From contig CAAENO010000075.1 in assembly GCA_900757385.1 (NCBI GenBank), positions 1 through 18,844 on the forward strand: 18,844 nucleotides of DNA, in the 5' to 3' direction. Positions 1 to 6,563 of the stretch are shown one piece after another. Source of the DNA: an uncultured Collinsella sp. (GTDB lineage Bacteria; Actinomycetota; Coriobacteriia; Coriobacteriales; Coriobacteriaceae). A program made the translations under genes and the position numbers. A model generated the notes under the pieces. It saw nothing but the letters and a program-made list of their open reading frames with translations. It was not told where the DNA came from and did no database searches. The number at the start of each line of letters is the position of its first letter. Position 1 is the stretch's first letter.

Positions 1-5
1 AGGGG

Positions 6-30
6 TGGGGAAAGGTGTTGAAAAATGGGG
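6..30 (+). promoter_or_regulatory. MraZ-type operator: three 10-bp phased repeats
   Basis: TGGGG at 6-10, TGTTG at 16-20 and TGGGG at 26-30 each start exactly 10 bp after the previous one, followed by A/G-rich spacers (AAAGG, AAAAA). MraZ proteins are known to bind direct TGGGA-like repeats spaced about one helical turn apart just upstream of mraZ. The middle unit is degenerate. The array overlaps the -35 element at 18-23, so binding would be expected to repress the cluster. The window starts 5 bases upstream, so further repeats could lie outside it. The repeats and spacing are seen directly; the role is inferred from the family. Confidence 0.65.
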
Positions 31-46
31 CGGTTCCCCATATTAT
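18..46 (+). promoter_or_regulatory. Probable housekeeping-sigma promoter of the dcw cluster
   Basis: TTGAAA at 18-23 and TATTAT at 41-46 are separated by exactly 17 bp, close to the -35/-10 consensus (TTGACA/TATAAT). Transcription would start near 53 and leave a leader of about 60 nt before the mraZ start at 115. The -35 element lies within the MraZ-type repeat array and the spacer contains the first GGGGYGGTTCCCC element. The match is unusually good for GC-rich sequence. No start site has been mapped, so this is a sequence-based call. Confidence 0.65.
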
Positions 47-61
47 TGATGACGTCGACAG

Positions 62-78
62 GCGGGGTGGTTCCCCGC
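62..78 (+). other. Leader hairpin GCGGGG-TGGTT-CCCCGC
   Basis: A perfect 6-bp inverted repeat (62-67 with 73-78) encloses a 5-base loop in the predicted 5' leader of mraZ. Its core, GGGGTGGTTCCCC (64-76), repeats with one base changed at 27-39, inside the promoter spacer. It has no following T-run, so it is not an intrinsic terminator. It could be an operator pair, an RNA structure at the 5' end of the long dcw message, or coincidence. The hairpin is about 20 nt upstream of the mraZ ribosome binding site (GGGGAGGG, about 101-109), so it should not mask it. Confidence 0.45.
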
Positions 79-114
79 GTACGTGCCATCTGAGTAACCG
101 AGGGGAGGGCGCAC

Positions 115-549
115 ATGGGAATGACTGGTGCATACGAGCGCAATCTCGATGCAAAAGGTCGTCTGTCCCTGCCTGCACCCCTTCGCGAGGAGCTTGGAGA
201 GCACGTTCGCGTGTTCAAAGCCCTGGATGTCGATGCTCTGTACGTGTTCTCTGCCGAGGCCTTCGATAAGTGGGTCGAAGGACTCTTCGCGGGTCGTGAG
301 GGCCACGAGGGTTTTAACCCGCGTGACATTAATGACCAGAAGCTCATGAGGGCGATCAACAAGCGCACCACGTCGATGGATGTGGACAGCGCCGGTCGTA
401 TCGGTCTTTCCGAGTCTCTCCGCAAGCAGGCGAATCTCGACCGCGAGGTCACGGTTGTGGGCAACTACGACCACCTTGAGGTTTGGGACCGCGCTACGGC
501 CGATGAGGACGATGACGATGAGGCCCTGCTGGACCTCTTCTTCTCGTAA
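115..549 (+). CDS. mraZ: Transcriptional regulator MraZ
   Basis: MraZ is a DNA-binding regulator at the head of dcw clusters; it forms ring-shaped oligomers and usually represses its own operon. The 144-residue length is typical. Two SpoVT/AbrB-like domains are visible: the first carries NLDAKGRLSLP at 10-20, the second MDVDSAGRIGLS at 88-99. These hold the two family DxxGR motifs (DAKGR 12-16, DSAGR 91-95). The C-terminus is strongly acidic (about 130-136), an unremarkable extension. The ATG at 115 is preceded by a purine-rich GAGGGGAGGG ribosome binding site. The gene follows the promoter and MraZ-type repeats at 6-46, which suggests autoregulation. rsmH begins about 20 nt downstream, the usual partner order. 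The identification is firm; control of this cluster by the protein is inferred. Confidence 0.96.
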   Translation: MGMTGAYERNLDAKGRLSLPAPLREELGEHVRVFKALDVDALYVFSAEAFDKWVEGLFAGREGHEGFNPRDINDQKLMRAINKRTTSMDVDSAGRIGLSESLRKQANLDREVTVVGNYDHLEVWDRATADEDDDDEALLDLFFS

Positions 550-569
550 GGGCAAGGCACGGGTAACGG

Positions 570-1535
570 ATGGAGCGTGGGATCTTGACACAAGAATATC
601 GGCATGAACCTGTCATGCTCGGCGAAGTACTTGAATCGCTGCGGCTAAAGAGCGGCTCCGTTGTCTGCGATTGCACCCTTGGCGGTGCCGGCCATTCGGT
701 AAAGATGGCCGCACAGGTGGGGGAGACGGGCCTTTTGCTCGGCGTCGATCAGGACGACATGGCCCTCGAGGCCGCTGGCGCCCGTCTGGACCGCGAGGTT
801 CCCGGCGTTCCGCACCAGCTGCTGAAGGGCAACTTCGGCGACTTGGACGAGCTGCTTTGCTCGGCCGAGGTGCCCGGGGTCGATGGCTTCCTGTTCGATT
901 TGGGCGTTTCGTCACCGCAACTCGATATCCCTGGCAGGGGCTTTTCGTATAACGAGGACGCCCCATTGGACATGCGGATGGATCCGGGTAATAACACCTT
1001 AAACGCAGCTGAGGTCATCAACACCTATAACGAACACGACCTCGCCCGGATTCTACGCGTCTACGGCGAAGAGAAGTTCGCCTCGCAGATCGCGCGCGAG
1101 ATCGTGCGCCGCCGCGAGCAAGAACCGATCGAAACCACCGGCCAATTTGTCGAGATCATCAAGGCGGGTATCCCGGCTGCCGCTCGTCGGCATGGGGGAC
1201 ACCCGGCCAAGAGAAGTTTCCAGGCCATTCGCATCGAGGTCAATCACGAGCTCGATGTGCTCGAACGAGGGCTTGATGCCGCCACCAGGTGGCTCAATCC
1301 GGGCGGACGTATCTGCGTCATCTCGTATCACTCGCTTGAGGACCGTATCGTAAAGAATCACTTTAAGGAGATGAGCCAGGGGTGCACGTGTCCGCCGGAG
1401 ATTCCGGTGTGCGTGTGCGGCAACGTGCCGATACTCAAGGTCATCACCCGCAAACCCTTGGTTGCCCAGCCTGATGAGGTTGAGCGCAACCCTCGGGCGA
1501 GATCAGCCAAAATCCGCGTGGCGCAGCGTCTGTAG
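570..1535 (+). CDS. rsmH: 16S rRNA (cytosine(1402)-N(4))-methyltransferase RsmH
   Basis: RsmH (MraW) uses S-adenosylmethionine to N4-methylate C1402 of 16S rRNA in the small-subunit decoding centre. The protein shows the N-terminal HEPVMLGEVL signature (12-21), the SAM-binding motif CDCTLGGAGHS (33-43), FDLGVSSPQLD (109-119) and the late motif GGRICVISYHSLEDRIVK (245-262). The 321-residue length is normal. C272, C274, C281 and C283 form two CxC pairs; similar clusters occur in many Gram-positive homologues and may bind metal, which is inference. The start is uncertain: an in-frame TTG at 585 would give MTQEYRHEPVML and has GGAG 9 bases upstream, so the true protein may be five residues shorter. 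It lies between mraZ and ftsL as in most dcw clusters. Confidence 0.96.
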   Translation: MERGILTQEYRHEPVMLGEVLESLRLKSGSVVCDCTLGGAGHSVKMAAQVGETGLLLGVDQDDMALEAAGARLDREVPGVPHQLLKGNFGDLDELLCSAEVPGVDGFLFDLGVSSPQLDIPGRGFSYNEDAPLDMRMDPGNNTLNAAEVINTYNEHDLARILRVYGEEKFASQIAREIVRRREQEPIETTGQFVEIIKAGIPAAARRHGGHPAKRSFQAIRIEVNHELDVLERGLDAATRWLNPGGRICVISYHSLEDRIVKNHFKEMSQGCTCPPEIPVCVCGNVPILKVITRKPLVAQPDEVERNPRARSAKIRVAQRL

Positions 1536-1625
1536 GCGCGACCGCGCGATATTGGACCTCCCGCTCGCACCATAAACGAAGCTTAAACACACTACCAACG
1601 TACTCGGGATGGGAGGCGGCATATC

Positions 1626-2096
1626 ATGGGCTACAACACTTCAAGCGCAGCACTCGCCTATGATATGAACGCCATGCCCGCCTATCGTGAGACGCCGCAG
1701 GCCCCCGTTGCTCCCCGTGAGCAGCGCACGCCGCGCTTTGATGTCTACACGGGCGCGGGCCGTCAGGCAAACCAGGCGGTAAGCCCGGTTTTCATGAGCG
1801 TTCTTAAAACGTTTTGCATCATTGCGGCTATCTTCATGACGATCGGCGTCGCCCGCGTGGCGCTCGCCGGCGTTACGGCCCAGGTGCTCAACAGCAACGC
1901 CGAGCTTACCAACACGCTCGAAAAGGCGACCGATGAGAGCTCCGACCTGGAGGTCATGCATTCGGTCTATGGCGCCGACACGCGCATTCGCGACCTTGCG
2001 GGCGCTTATGGCATGGTGGAGCCCAGCGAGAGCGTTACACTTGACTTTTCGCAGGATGCAGCCGCGGGCGCCAACGCGACCGCGACCGCTCAGTAG
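1626..2096 (+). CDS. ftsL: FtsL-like cell division membrane protein
   Basis: This is a 156-residue bitopic membrane protein in the rsmH-ftsI interval where ftsL sits. FtsL proteins pair with FtsQ/DivIB and FtsB/DivIC through a periplasmic coiled coil and help activate FtsW-FtsI. Visible parts are an unstructured cytoplasmic region (1-50), one hydrophobic helix (about 56-80, with CIIAAIF) and a polar, helix-prone segment at about 84-112 that fits a short coiled coil. An Ala/Thr-rich tail follows. GGGAGG at 1611-1616 lies 9 bases before the ATG. FtsL diverges too fast for motifs, so the call rests on topology, size and position. A DivIC/FtsB-type protein is the main alternative. The tail after the coiled coil is somewhat long for FtsL. 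The 90-nt gap upstream holds no convincing promoter. Confidence 0.7.
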   Translation: MGYNTSSAALAYDMNAMPAYRETPQAPVAPREQRTPRFDVYTGAGRQANQAVSPVFMSVLKTFCIIAAIFMTIGVARVALAGVTAQVLNSNAELTNTLEKATDESSDLEVMHSVYGADTRIRDLAGAYGMVEPSESVTLDFSQDAAAGANATATAQ

Positions 2097-2113
2097 CAAG
2101 ACGGTAGCTGAGT

Positions 2114-3979
2114 ATGACAAATGACTATCGCCGCGGTTCCGACGGGGGCCACGGTTCTGGACGTCCCTCGTCGCGGGGACGTTCTGGTTATCAAGGAACG
2201 GGTCGGCAATCTTACAACGCCGGGCGGTCCCGTGGCAACGACCCGGCGTCGCGACTTCGCGGCTCGGGCGGCCCTCAAGTGCATAACACCAGGTCGCGCA
2301 AGAGTTCGTCGACCGAATGGCTCACAGGCACGCCGCTGCCTCGCCGCAAAGCCGTCATGGGATTCATTGGGTTTGGCTTGGGCTTGGGCGTCTTTCGCCT
2401 TGCCGACTATCAAATTGTCGAAGCCGATAAACTGCGCGAGCGTGCCGATGCGCGTCGCCTGCTTGCGCAGACCCTCTATGCCAAACGTGGCACCATCTAC
2501 GACCGCAACGGTAACGTGCTGGCGTCGTCGGTCGAATGTCGCAATATCGCCGTGAACCCGCAGCTTGTCGAGGATGTTGACAAGACGGTGTCGGCGCTGG
2601 TCAAGGCAACTGGAATCGATAAAAAGACCTGCCGTAAGCTCGTTGAGTCCGATGGAACCTGGGTGTATATCAAGCGCCAGGTGGACGAAGACGATGCTGC
2701 GGCGCTGGAGAAGAAGAACCTGCCCGGCGTGCTTTTTGAGCAGGCCATGAAGCGCGTATATCCATACGGCAATCTGGCATCGCAGGTGCTGGGTGTAGTG
2801 AATGTAGACAACGACGGCTTGACTGGTCTCGAAAAGCAATACAACAAACTTCTGACCGGCACGAACGGTTCTCTCGTGCGCGAGCGCGCGAGGGACGGCA
2901 GCTATATCGCGGGCGGTGCCTATAAAAAGGTGGCTGCGGTCGACGGCGTTGATATCGTGACGACGCTCGATGTCAATATCCAGCGAGCGGCCGAGGATGC
3001 CCTGGCAGAGGCTGTCGAGAAGACAAAGGCCAAGAACGGCTCGGCTTTGGTCACCGATCCTACGACAGGCGAGATCTTGGCAGCCTGCTCGTATCCGACC
3101 TACGACCAGACCGATCTGGAAAACGCCAAGACCGAAGATATGAACCTGCGCCTGGTTACCGACGCCTACGAGCCCGGCTCGGTCTTTAAGACACTCGTGG
3201 CGGGCGCCGGCTTCGACTTGGGCGTCGTGCGATCGAGTACGTCGTTTGAGGTGCCGGCGAGCATCAAGGTGGGCGACGATACCGTCACCGATGCCGACAA
3301 GCGCGACTACGCCATGACCATGGATGTGCGCGAGATGATGCGCCGTTCGTCCAACGTGGGCTTTGTCCTGGTGGGGCGCAAGATCGGTGCCGACGACTTT
3401 GCCGCCTATGTGGACAAGTGGGGCATCGGTCACAGCTCCGGTGTCGATTTTCCGGGCGAGAGCCTGGGTATCGTCAAGGAGCGTGACCAGTATGACGGTG
3501 CCACGCTGGGCTCGATGAGCTTTGGACAGGCGCTGTCTGTCTCGCCGATTGAGATCGCACGTGCCGTGGGCGGCATCGCCAACGGCGGTGTGATGATGAC
3601 CCCGCACTTCTATAAGTCCAGCAAAGGCGACGAGAAGGACTGGGGCGAAGGCGAGCGCGCGATTTCGGAGGACGCCGCATCCCAGGTGACATCGTGCATG
3701 CAGACGGTCGTGTCCGAGGGAACGGGCGTTGGCGGCACGGTTGACGGCTATGACGTGGCGGGTAAGACCGGTACGGCCGAACGTGCCGACGAGAATGGCG
3801 GCTACCTCAAGGAGAACTACATGTCGTCCTTTATGGGCTTTGCGCCGGCGCAATCGCCCAAGGTGCTGTGCTATATCACGCTCGACGGAACGCCGAGCGG
3901 CTCAGATGCCGCTGCGGTGCCGTTCCAGTCCATTATGGCCAACGCGCTCGATGTGCTGGGTATCCCGCACACGAAGTAG
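2114..3979 (+). CDS. ftsI: Septal peptidoglycan transpeptidase FtsI (PBP3/PbpB-type class B PBP)
   Basis: A class B penicillin-binding protein that crosslinks septal peptidoglycan with its partner polymerase FtsW. From the N-terminus: an Arg/Gly/Ser-rich cytoplasmic tail (1-78), a membrane anchor (about 79-97), a dimerisation/pedestal region with KRGTIYDRNGNVLA (124-137), and the transpeptidase domain. All three active-site motifs are intact: SVFK at 356-359 (catalytic Ser356), SSN at 412-414 and KTG at 551-553. The protein stops after the transpeptidase domain and has no PASTA repeats. At 621 residues it is normal in size; the basic tail of nearly 80 residues is the odd part. The start is 17 nt after ftsL with no strong Shine-Dalgarno, suggesting translational coupling. 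FtsI is the first choice over a sporulation or elongation paralogue because of its place before murF-mraY-murD-ftsW. Confidence 0.95.
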   Translation: MTNDYRRGSDGGHGSGRPSSRGRSGYQGTGRQSYNAGRSRGNDPASRLRGSGGPQVHNTRSRKSSSTEWLTGTPLPRRKAVMGFIGFGLGLGVFRLADYQIVEADKLRERADARRLLAQTLYAKRGTIYDRNGNVLASSVECRNIAVNPQLVEDVDKTVSALVKATGIDKKTCRKLVESDGTWVYIKRQVDEDDAAALEKKNLPGVLFEQAMKRVYPYGNLASQVLGVVNVDNDGLTGLEKQYNKLLTGTNGSLVRERARDGSYIAGGAYKKVAAVDGVDIVTTLDVNIQRAAEDALAEAVEKTKAKNGSALVTDPTTGEILAACSYPTYDQTDLENAKTEDMNLRLVTDAYEPGSVFKTLVAGAGFDLGVVRSSTSFEVPASIKVGDDTVTDADKRDYAMTMDVREMMRRSSNVGFVLVGRKIGADDFAAYVDKWGIGHSSGVDFPGESLGIVKERDQYDGATLGSMSFGQALSVSPIEIARAVGGIANGGVMMTPHFYKSSKGDEKDWGEGERAISEDAASQVTSCMQTVVSEGTGVGGTVDGYDVAGKTGTAERADENGGYLKENYMSSFMGFAPAQSPKVLCYITLDGTPSGSDAAAVPFQSIMANALDVLGIPHTK

Positions 3980-3997
3980 GGGGTTACAATCTTTGAG

Positions 3998-4047
3998 GCG
4001 TGGTTTGTTGTTCCATATGAGGGGTGTTCACATGCCCTGCACCACGC
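3998..4047 (+). other. ftsI-murF intergenic inverted repeat (murE position)
   Basis: The 127 nt between ftsI (ends 3979) and murF (starts 4107) is the widest gap inside the cluster before ftsQ. It contains a perfect 7-bp inverted repeat, GCGTGGT (3998-4004) and ACCACGC (4041-4047), enclosing a smaller AGGG/CCCT pair (4020-4023 and 4035-4038). No T-run follows, so it is not a standard terminator. TACAAT occurs at 3985-3990 and 4064-4069, resembling -10 hexamers, but neither has a good -35 at 16-18 bp. I see no credible gene here; the only small frame (4018-4080, 20 codons) lacks a ribosome binding site. The structure could be an attenuator or a leftover of gene loss; both are speculation. Confidence 0.35.
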
Positions 4048-4106
4048 ATGCGCGGCGCTGGGATACAATACGCCGATAGCATTATTAGGTTTACAGGGGA
4101 GCTGCA

Positions 4107-5531
4107 ATGATAGAGATCGCCGTCAACAACCTCGTGGCCGCAACAGGGGCCCGAACCGTGACGGGAGAAGTCGATCGGGTATGCCGCGGGTGCGTTATCG
4201 ACTCGCGCCAGGTCGAGGAAGGGACGATTTTCGTCGCCTTTCCCGGTGAAAACGTCGACGGCAATGATTTTGCTTCCCGTGCCGTCCAGTCGGGTGCCGG
4301 CGCCGTCGTGATGACGCGTGAGCCCGAGGCCGAGCTGGTCTCGCTGGCGCAGGACAAGGGCTGTGCCATCCTGCTGACCGATGATCCCGAGGAGTTTCTG
4401 CTGCGTTTGGCGCACGCGTATCGCCTGGAGCTTGGCTGCCTGGTCGTTGGCATTACCGGTTCCATCGGCAAGACGACGACCAAGGACGTGCTCGCCGCTG
4501 TTCTCGCCAAGCGCTATCGTGTCTGGGCCACCAAGGGCAATTTTAATAACCTGATCGGCATGCCGCTCACGGTGCTTTCCGCTCCGGCCGATACCGAGGT
4601 CCTGGTGCTCGAGATGGGCATGAACCATTTCCACGAGATCGAGCGCCTGTCCCAGTCCGCCAATCCCAACCTTGCCATCGTGAGCAAGATTGGCACCTCT
4701 CATATCGGTATTTTGCGCAGCCGCGAGAACATCGCCCGCGCTAAGGCCGAGATTGTCCAGGGCATGTGCGCCGCCGGCGACTATTTGCCGCTGCTGGTTT
4801 TGGGCGGCGAGGACGACTTTACGCCGTTCATTCGCGATACGTTCGCCCAGCCTGCTGGTATCGACGTGATGCTGGCGGGCGTCTCGGATGACGATGAGGT
4901 TCGTGCCCGCGACATTCGTGTTGATGACGAGGGCCGTCCGGTCTTTACGCTCGATTTTGGCCAGGGCGAGACGATCGATACCATGCTTGCCATCCCCGGC
5001 GTGCACTCCGTTCCGAATGCCGTTAAGGCCGCCGCGGTTGCCTATCGCCTGGGCGTGACGCCCGAGCAGATCGATGCTGCCTTTAGGGGCCTCACAATCA
5101 CCGGTCACCGCCAGGAGATCAAGCTCGCCAAGAGCGGTGCCCGCGTCATCGATGATTCCTATAATGCCAGTGCCGAATCCATGGCAGCCGGTCTCGACCT
5201 GCTGTGCTCGCTTTCGTGCACGGGGTCTCGCATGGCGATCCTGGGCGAGATGGGCGAGATGGGCGATGAGGCTCCTCGCATGCATGAGCTCGTGGGCGCC
5301 TATGCCGCCGCCAAGAAGCTCGACATGCTGGCGTGCGTGGGTGGTGAGCTGGCCCAGCTTATGGCCGATGCCGCGCGCATGATGGGTATGGACGAGGACC
5401 GCATCCAGGTGTTCTCCGATTATCAGCAGGTGCTCGACCGCATGGGCGGCGCGCTTGAAAAACATGATGTTGTACTGGTCAAGGGTTCCCGCTTTGTTGA
5501 GCTCGACCGCTTTGTGGAAGGTGTGTGCTAG
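4107..5531 (+). CDS. murF: UDP-N-acetylmuramoyl-tripeptide--D-alanyl-D-alanine ligase MurF
   Basis: MurF adds D-Ala-D-Ala to the UDP-MurNAc-tripeptide using ATP, the last cytoplasmic step before MraY. The 474 residues show the Mur ligase plan: an N-terminal UDP-binding domain with DSRQVEEGTIFVAF (32-45), the ATP-binding P-loop GITGSIGKTTTK (115-126), NFNNLIGMPL (145-154) and EMGMNH (169-174) in the central domain, and the C-terminal domain with DDSYNAS (349-355), ILGEMGEMG (378-386) and VKGSR (458-462). DDSYNA and NFNN..G separate MurF from MurE, which would show a DYAHTP-type motif. GGGGAG precedes the ATG. mraY begins three bases after the stop, so the two are surely co-expressed. murE, the usual upstream neighbour, is absent. 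Confidence 0.96.
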   Translation: MIEIAVNNLVAATGARTVTGEVDRVCRGCVIDSRQVEEGTIFVAFPGENVDGNDFASRAVQSGAGAVVMTREPEAELVSLAQDKGCAILLTDDPEEFLLRLAHAYRLELGCLVVGITGSIGKTTTKDVLAAVLAKRYRVWATKGNFNNLIGMPLTVLSAPADTEVLVLEMGMNHFHEIERLSQSANPNLAIVSKIGTSHIGILRSRENIARAKAEIVQGMCAAGDYLPLLVLGGEDDFTPFIRDTFAQPAGIDVMLAGVSDDDEVRARDIRVDDEGRPVFTLDFGQGETIDTMLAIPGVHSVPNAVKAAAVAYRLGVTPEQIDAAFRGLTITGHRQEIKLAKSGARVIDDSYNASAESMAAGLDLLCSLSCTGSRMAILGEMGEMGDEAPRMHELVGAYAAAKKLDMLACVGGELAQLMADAARMMGMDEDRIQVFSDYQQVLDRMGGALEKHDVVLVKGSRFVELDRFVEGVC

Positions 5532-5534
5532 CCC

Positions 5535-6554
5535 ATGTTCGGCAATCCCTCGTATCCAACGTATCAGGCTTTTTTGGGGCTTGGCATCGCCGCCGCCATT
5601 GCGCTGCTGCTCATGCCGTGGTGGATCAAGCTGCTCAAGGTCGAGGGTATCGGCCAGCAGGTTCGTGCCGACGGCCCCAAGCGTCATTTGGTTAAGCAGG
5701 GAACGCCCACCATGGGTGGCGTTGTCATCCTCGTCGCGATCTCGCTGACCTGCCTGCTGATGGGCAAGCTCACCACCGAGCTCGTGCTCGTGCTGCTCGC
5801 CACGCTGGCGACCGGCGTGCTGGGTCTGATCGACGACCTGACCTCCGTTACACATGGGCGCTCGCTCGGTCTGACGCCTCATGCCAAGATGATCGGCCTA
5901 ACCATTATCTGTGTCACCTTTACGGTACTTGCCGTCAACTGGTGCGGCGTCGCCCCCGAGATTCGTTTTCCCGGTGGGTTGACGATTGACCTTGGCGTGC
6001 TTTCGACCACCATCTGCGGCTATTCGTTCCCGTGGCTCTATATTGTCTTTTGCTGGCTGATGATTGCCGGTCTTTCTAATGCCGTGAACCTGACCGATGG
6101 CCTTGACGGTCTTGCTGGCGGCACCTCCATGATTGCCATGCTCGCCATGGCTGCCATGGCGTTTTTGCACGGAGACGTGAACCTGTCCATCTTCTGTACC
6201 GCGTGTGCCGGTGCCTGCTTGGGCTTTCTGTGGTTCAACTGCTATCCGGCGAGCATCTTTATGGGCGATACCGGCTCGCTTGCTCTGGGCGCCGCGTTTG
6301 CCTGCACGTCCATCATGACCAACACCGAGGTCGTCTCCCTCATCATCGGCGGCCTGTTTATCGTTGAGACTCTGTCGGTCATGATTCAGGTTGTCTACTT
6401 CCATTTTACGCACAAGCGCGTCTTCCTTATGGCGCCCATCCATCATCATTTCGAAAAGAAGGGTTGGGCCGAGACCAAGGTCGTCATCCGTTTTTGGATT
6501 ATCGCTGCGGCATTTGGTGCCGTTGGCCTTGCCCTGTTCTTCCAGTTGGGATAG
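5535..6554 (+). CDS. mraY: Phospho-N-acetylmuramoyl-pentapeptide-transferase MraY
   Basis: MraY is the polytopic membrane enzyme that moves phospho-MurNAc-pentapeptide from UDP onto undecaprenyl phosphate, making lipid I. The 339-residue protein is rich in hydrophobic helices (about ten). It carries the family signatures GTPTMGG (56-62), the Asp pair LIDDLT (98-103), NLTDGLDGLAGG (185-196) with catalytic and magnesium-binding acidic residues, FMGDTGS (242-248) and the cytoplasmic histidine loop PIHHHFEKKGW (301-311). These distinguish it from WecA/TagO relatives, which lack the PIHHHFE loop. It begins three nt after murF and ends nine nt before murD, the standard dcw order. The region before its ATG has only a weak Shine-Dalgarno, so coupling to murF translation is likely. 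Nothing about the sequence is unusual. Confidence 0.97.
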   Translation: MFGNPSYPTYQAFLGLGIAAAIALLLMPWWIKLLKVEGIGQQVRADGPKRHLVKQGTPTMGGVVILVAISLTCLLMGKLTTELVLVLLATLATGVLGLIDDLTSVTHGRSLGLTPHAKMIGLTIICVTFTVLAVNWCGVAPEIRFPGGLTIDLGVLSTTICGYSFPWLYIVFCWLMIAGLSNAVNLTDGLDGLAGGTSMIAMLAMAAMAFLHGDVNLSIFCTACAGACLGFLWFNCYPASIFMGDTGSLALGAAFACTSIMTNTEVVSLIIGGLFIVETLSVMIQVVYFHFTHKRVFLMAPIHHHFEKKGWAETKVVIRFWIIAAAFGAVGLALFFQLG

Positions 6555-6563
6555 TGGTCTTTC

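Noticed and set aside
2090..3853. Long open frame on the - strand opposite ftsI (587 codons)
   Set aside because: It is antisense to a gene with all active-site motifs intact. The translation is a low-complexity His/Arg/Gly/Ala-rich sequence typical of GC-rich shadow frames, with no family signature.
4018..4080. 20-codon frame in the ftsI-murF gap as a leader peptide
   Set aside because: No ribosome binding site, no run of a single amino acid, and no terminator to couple with, so attenuation is not supported.
3984..5882. Long open frame on the - strand opposite murF and the start of mraY (632 codons)
   Set aside because: It spans two real genes in antisense. The composition is shadow-like (HQRG-rich), with no recognisable domain.
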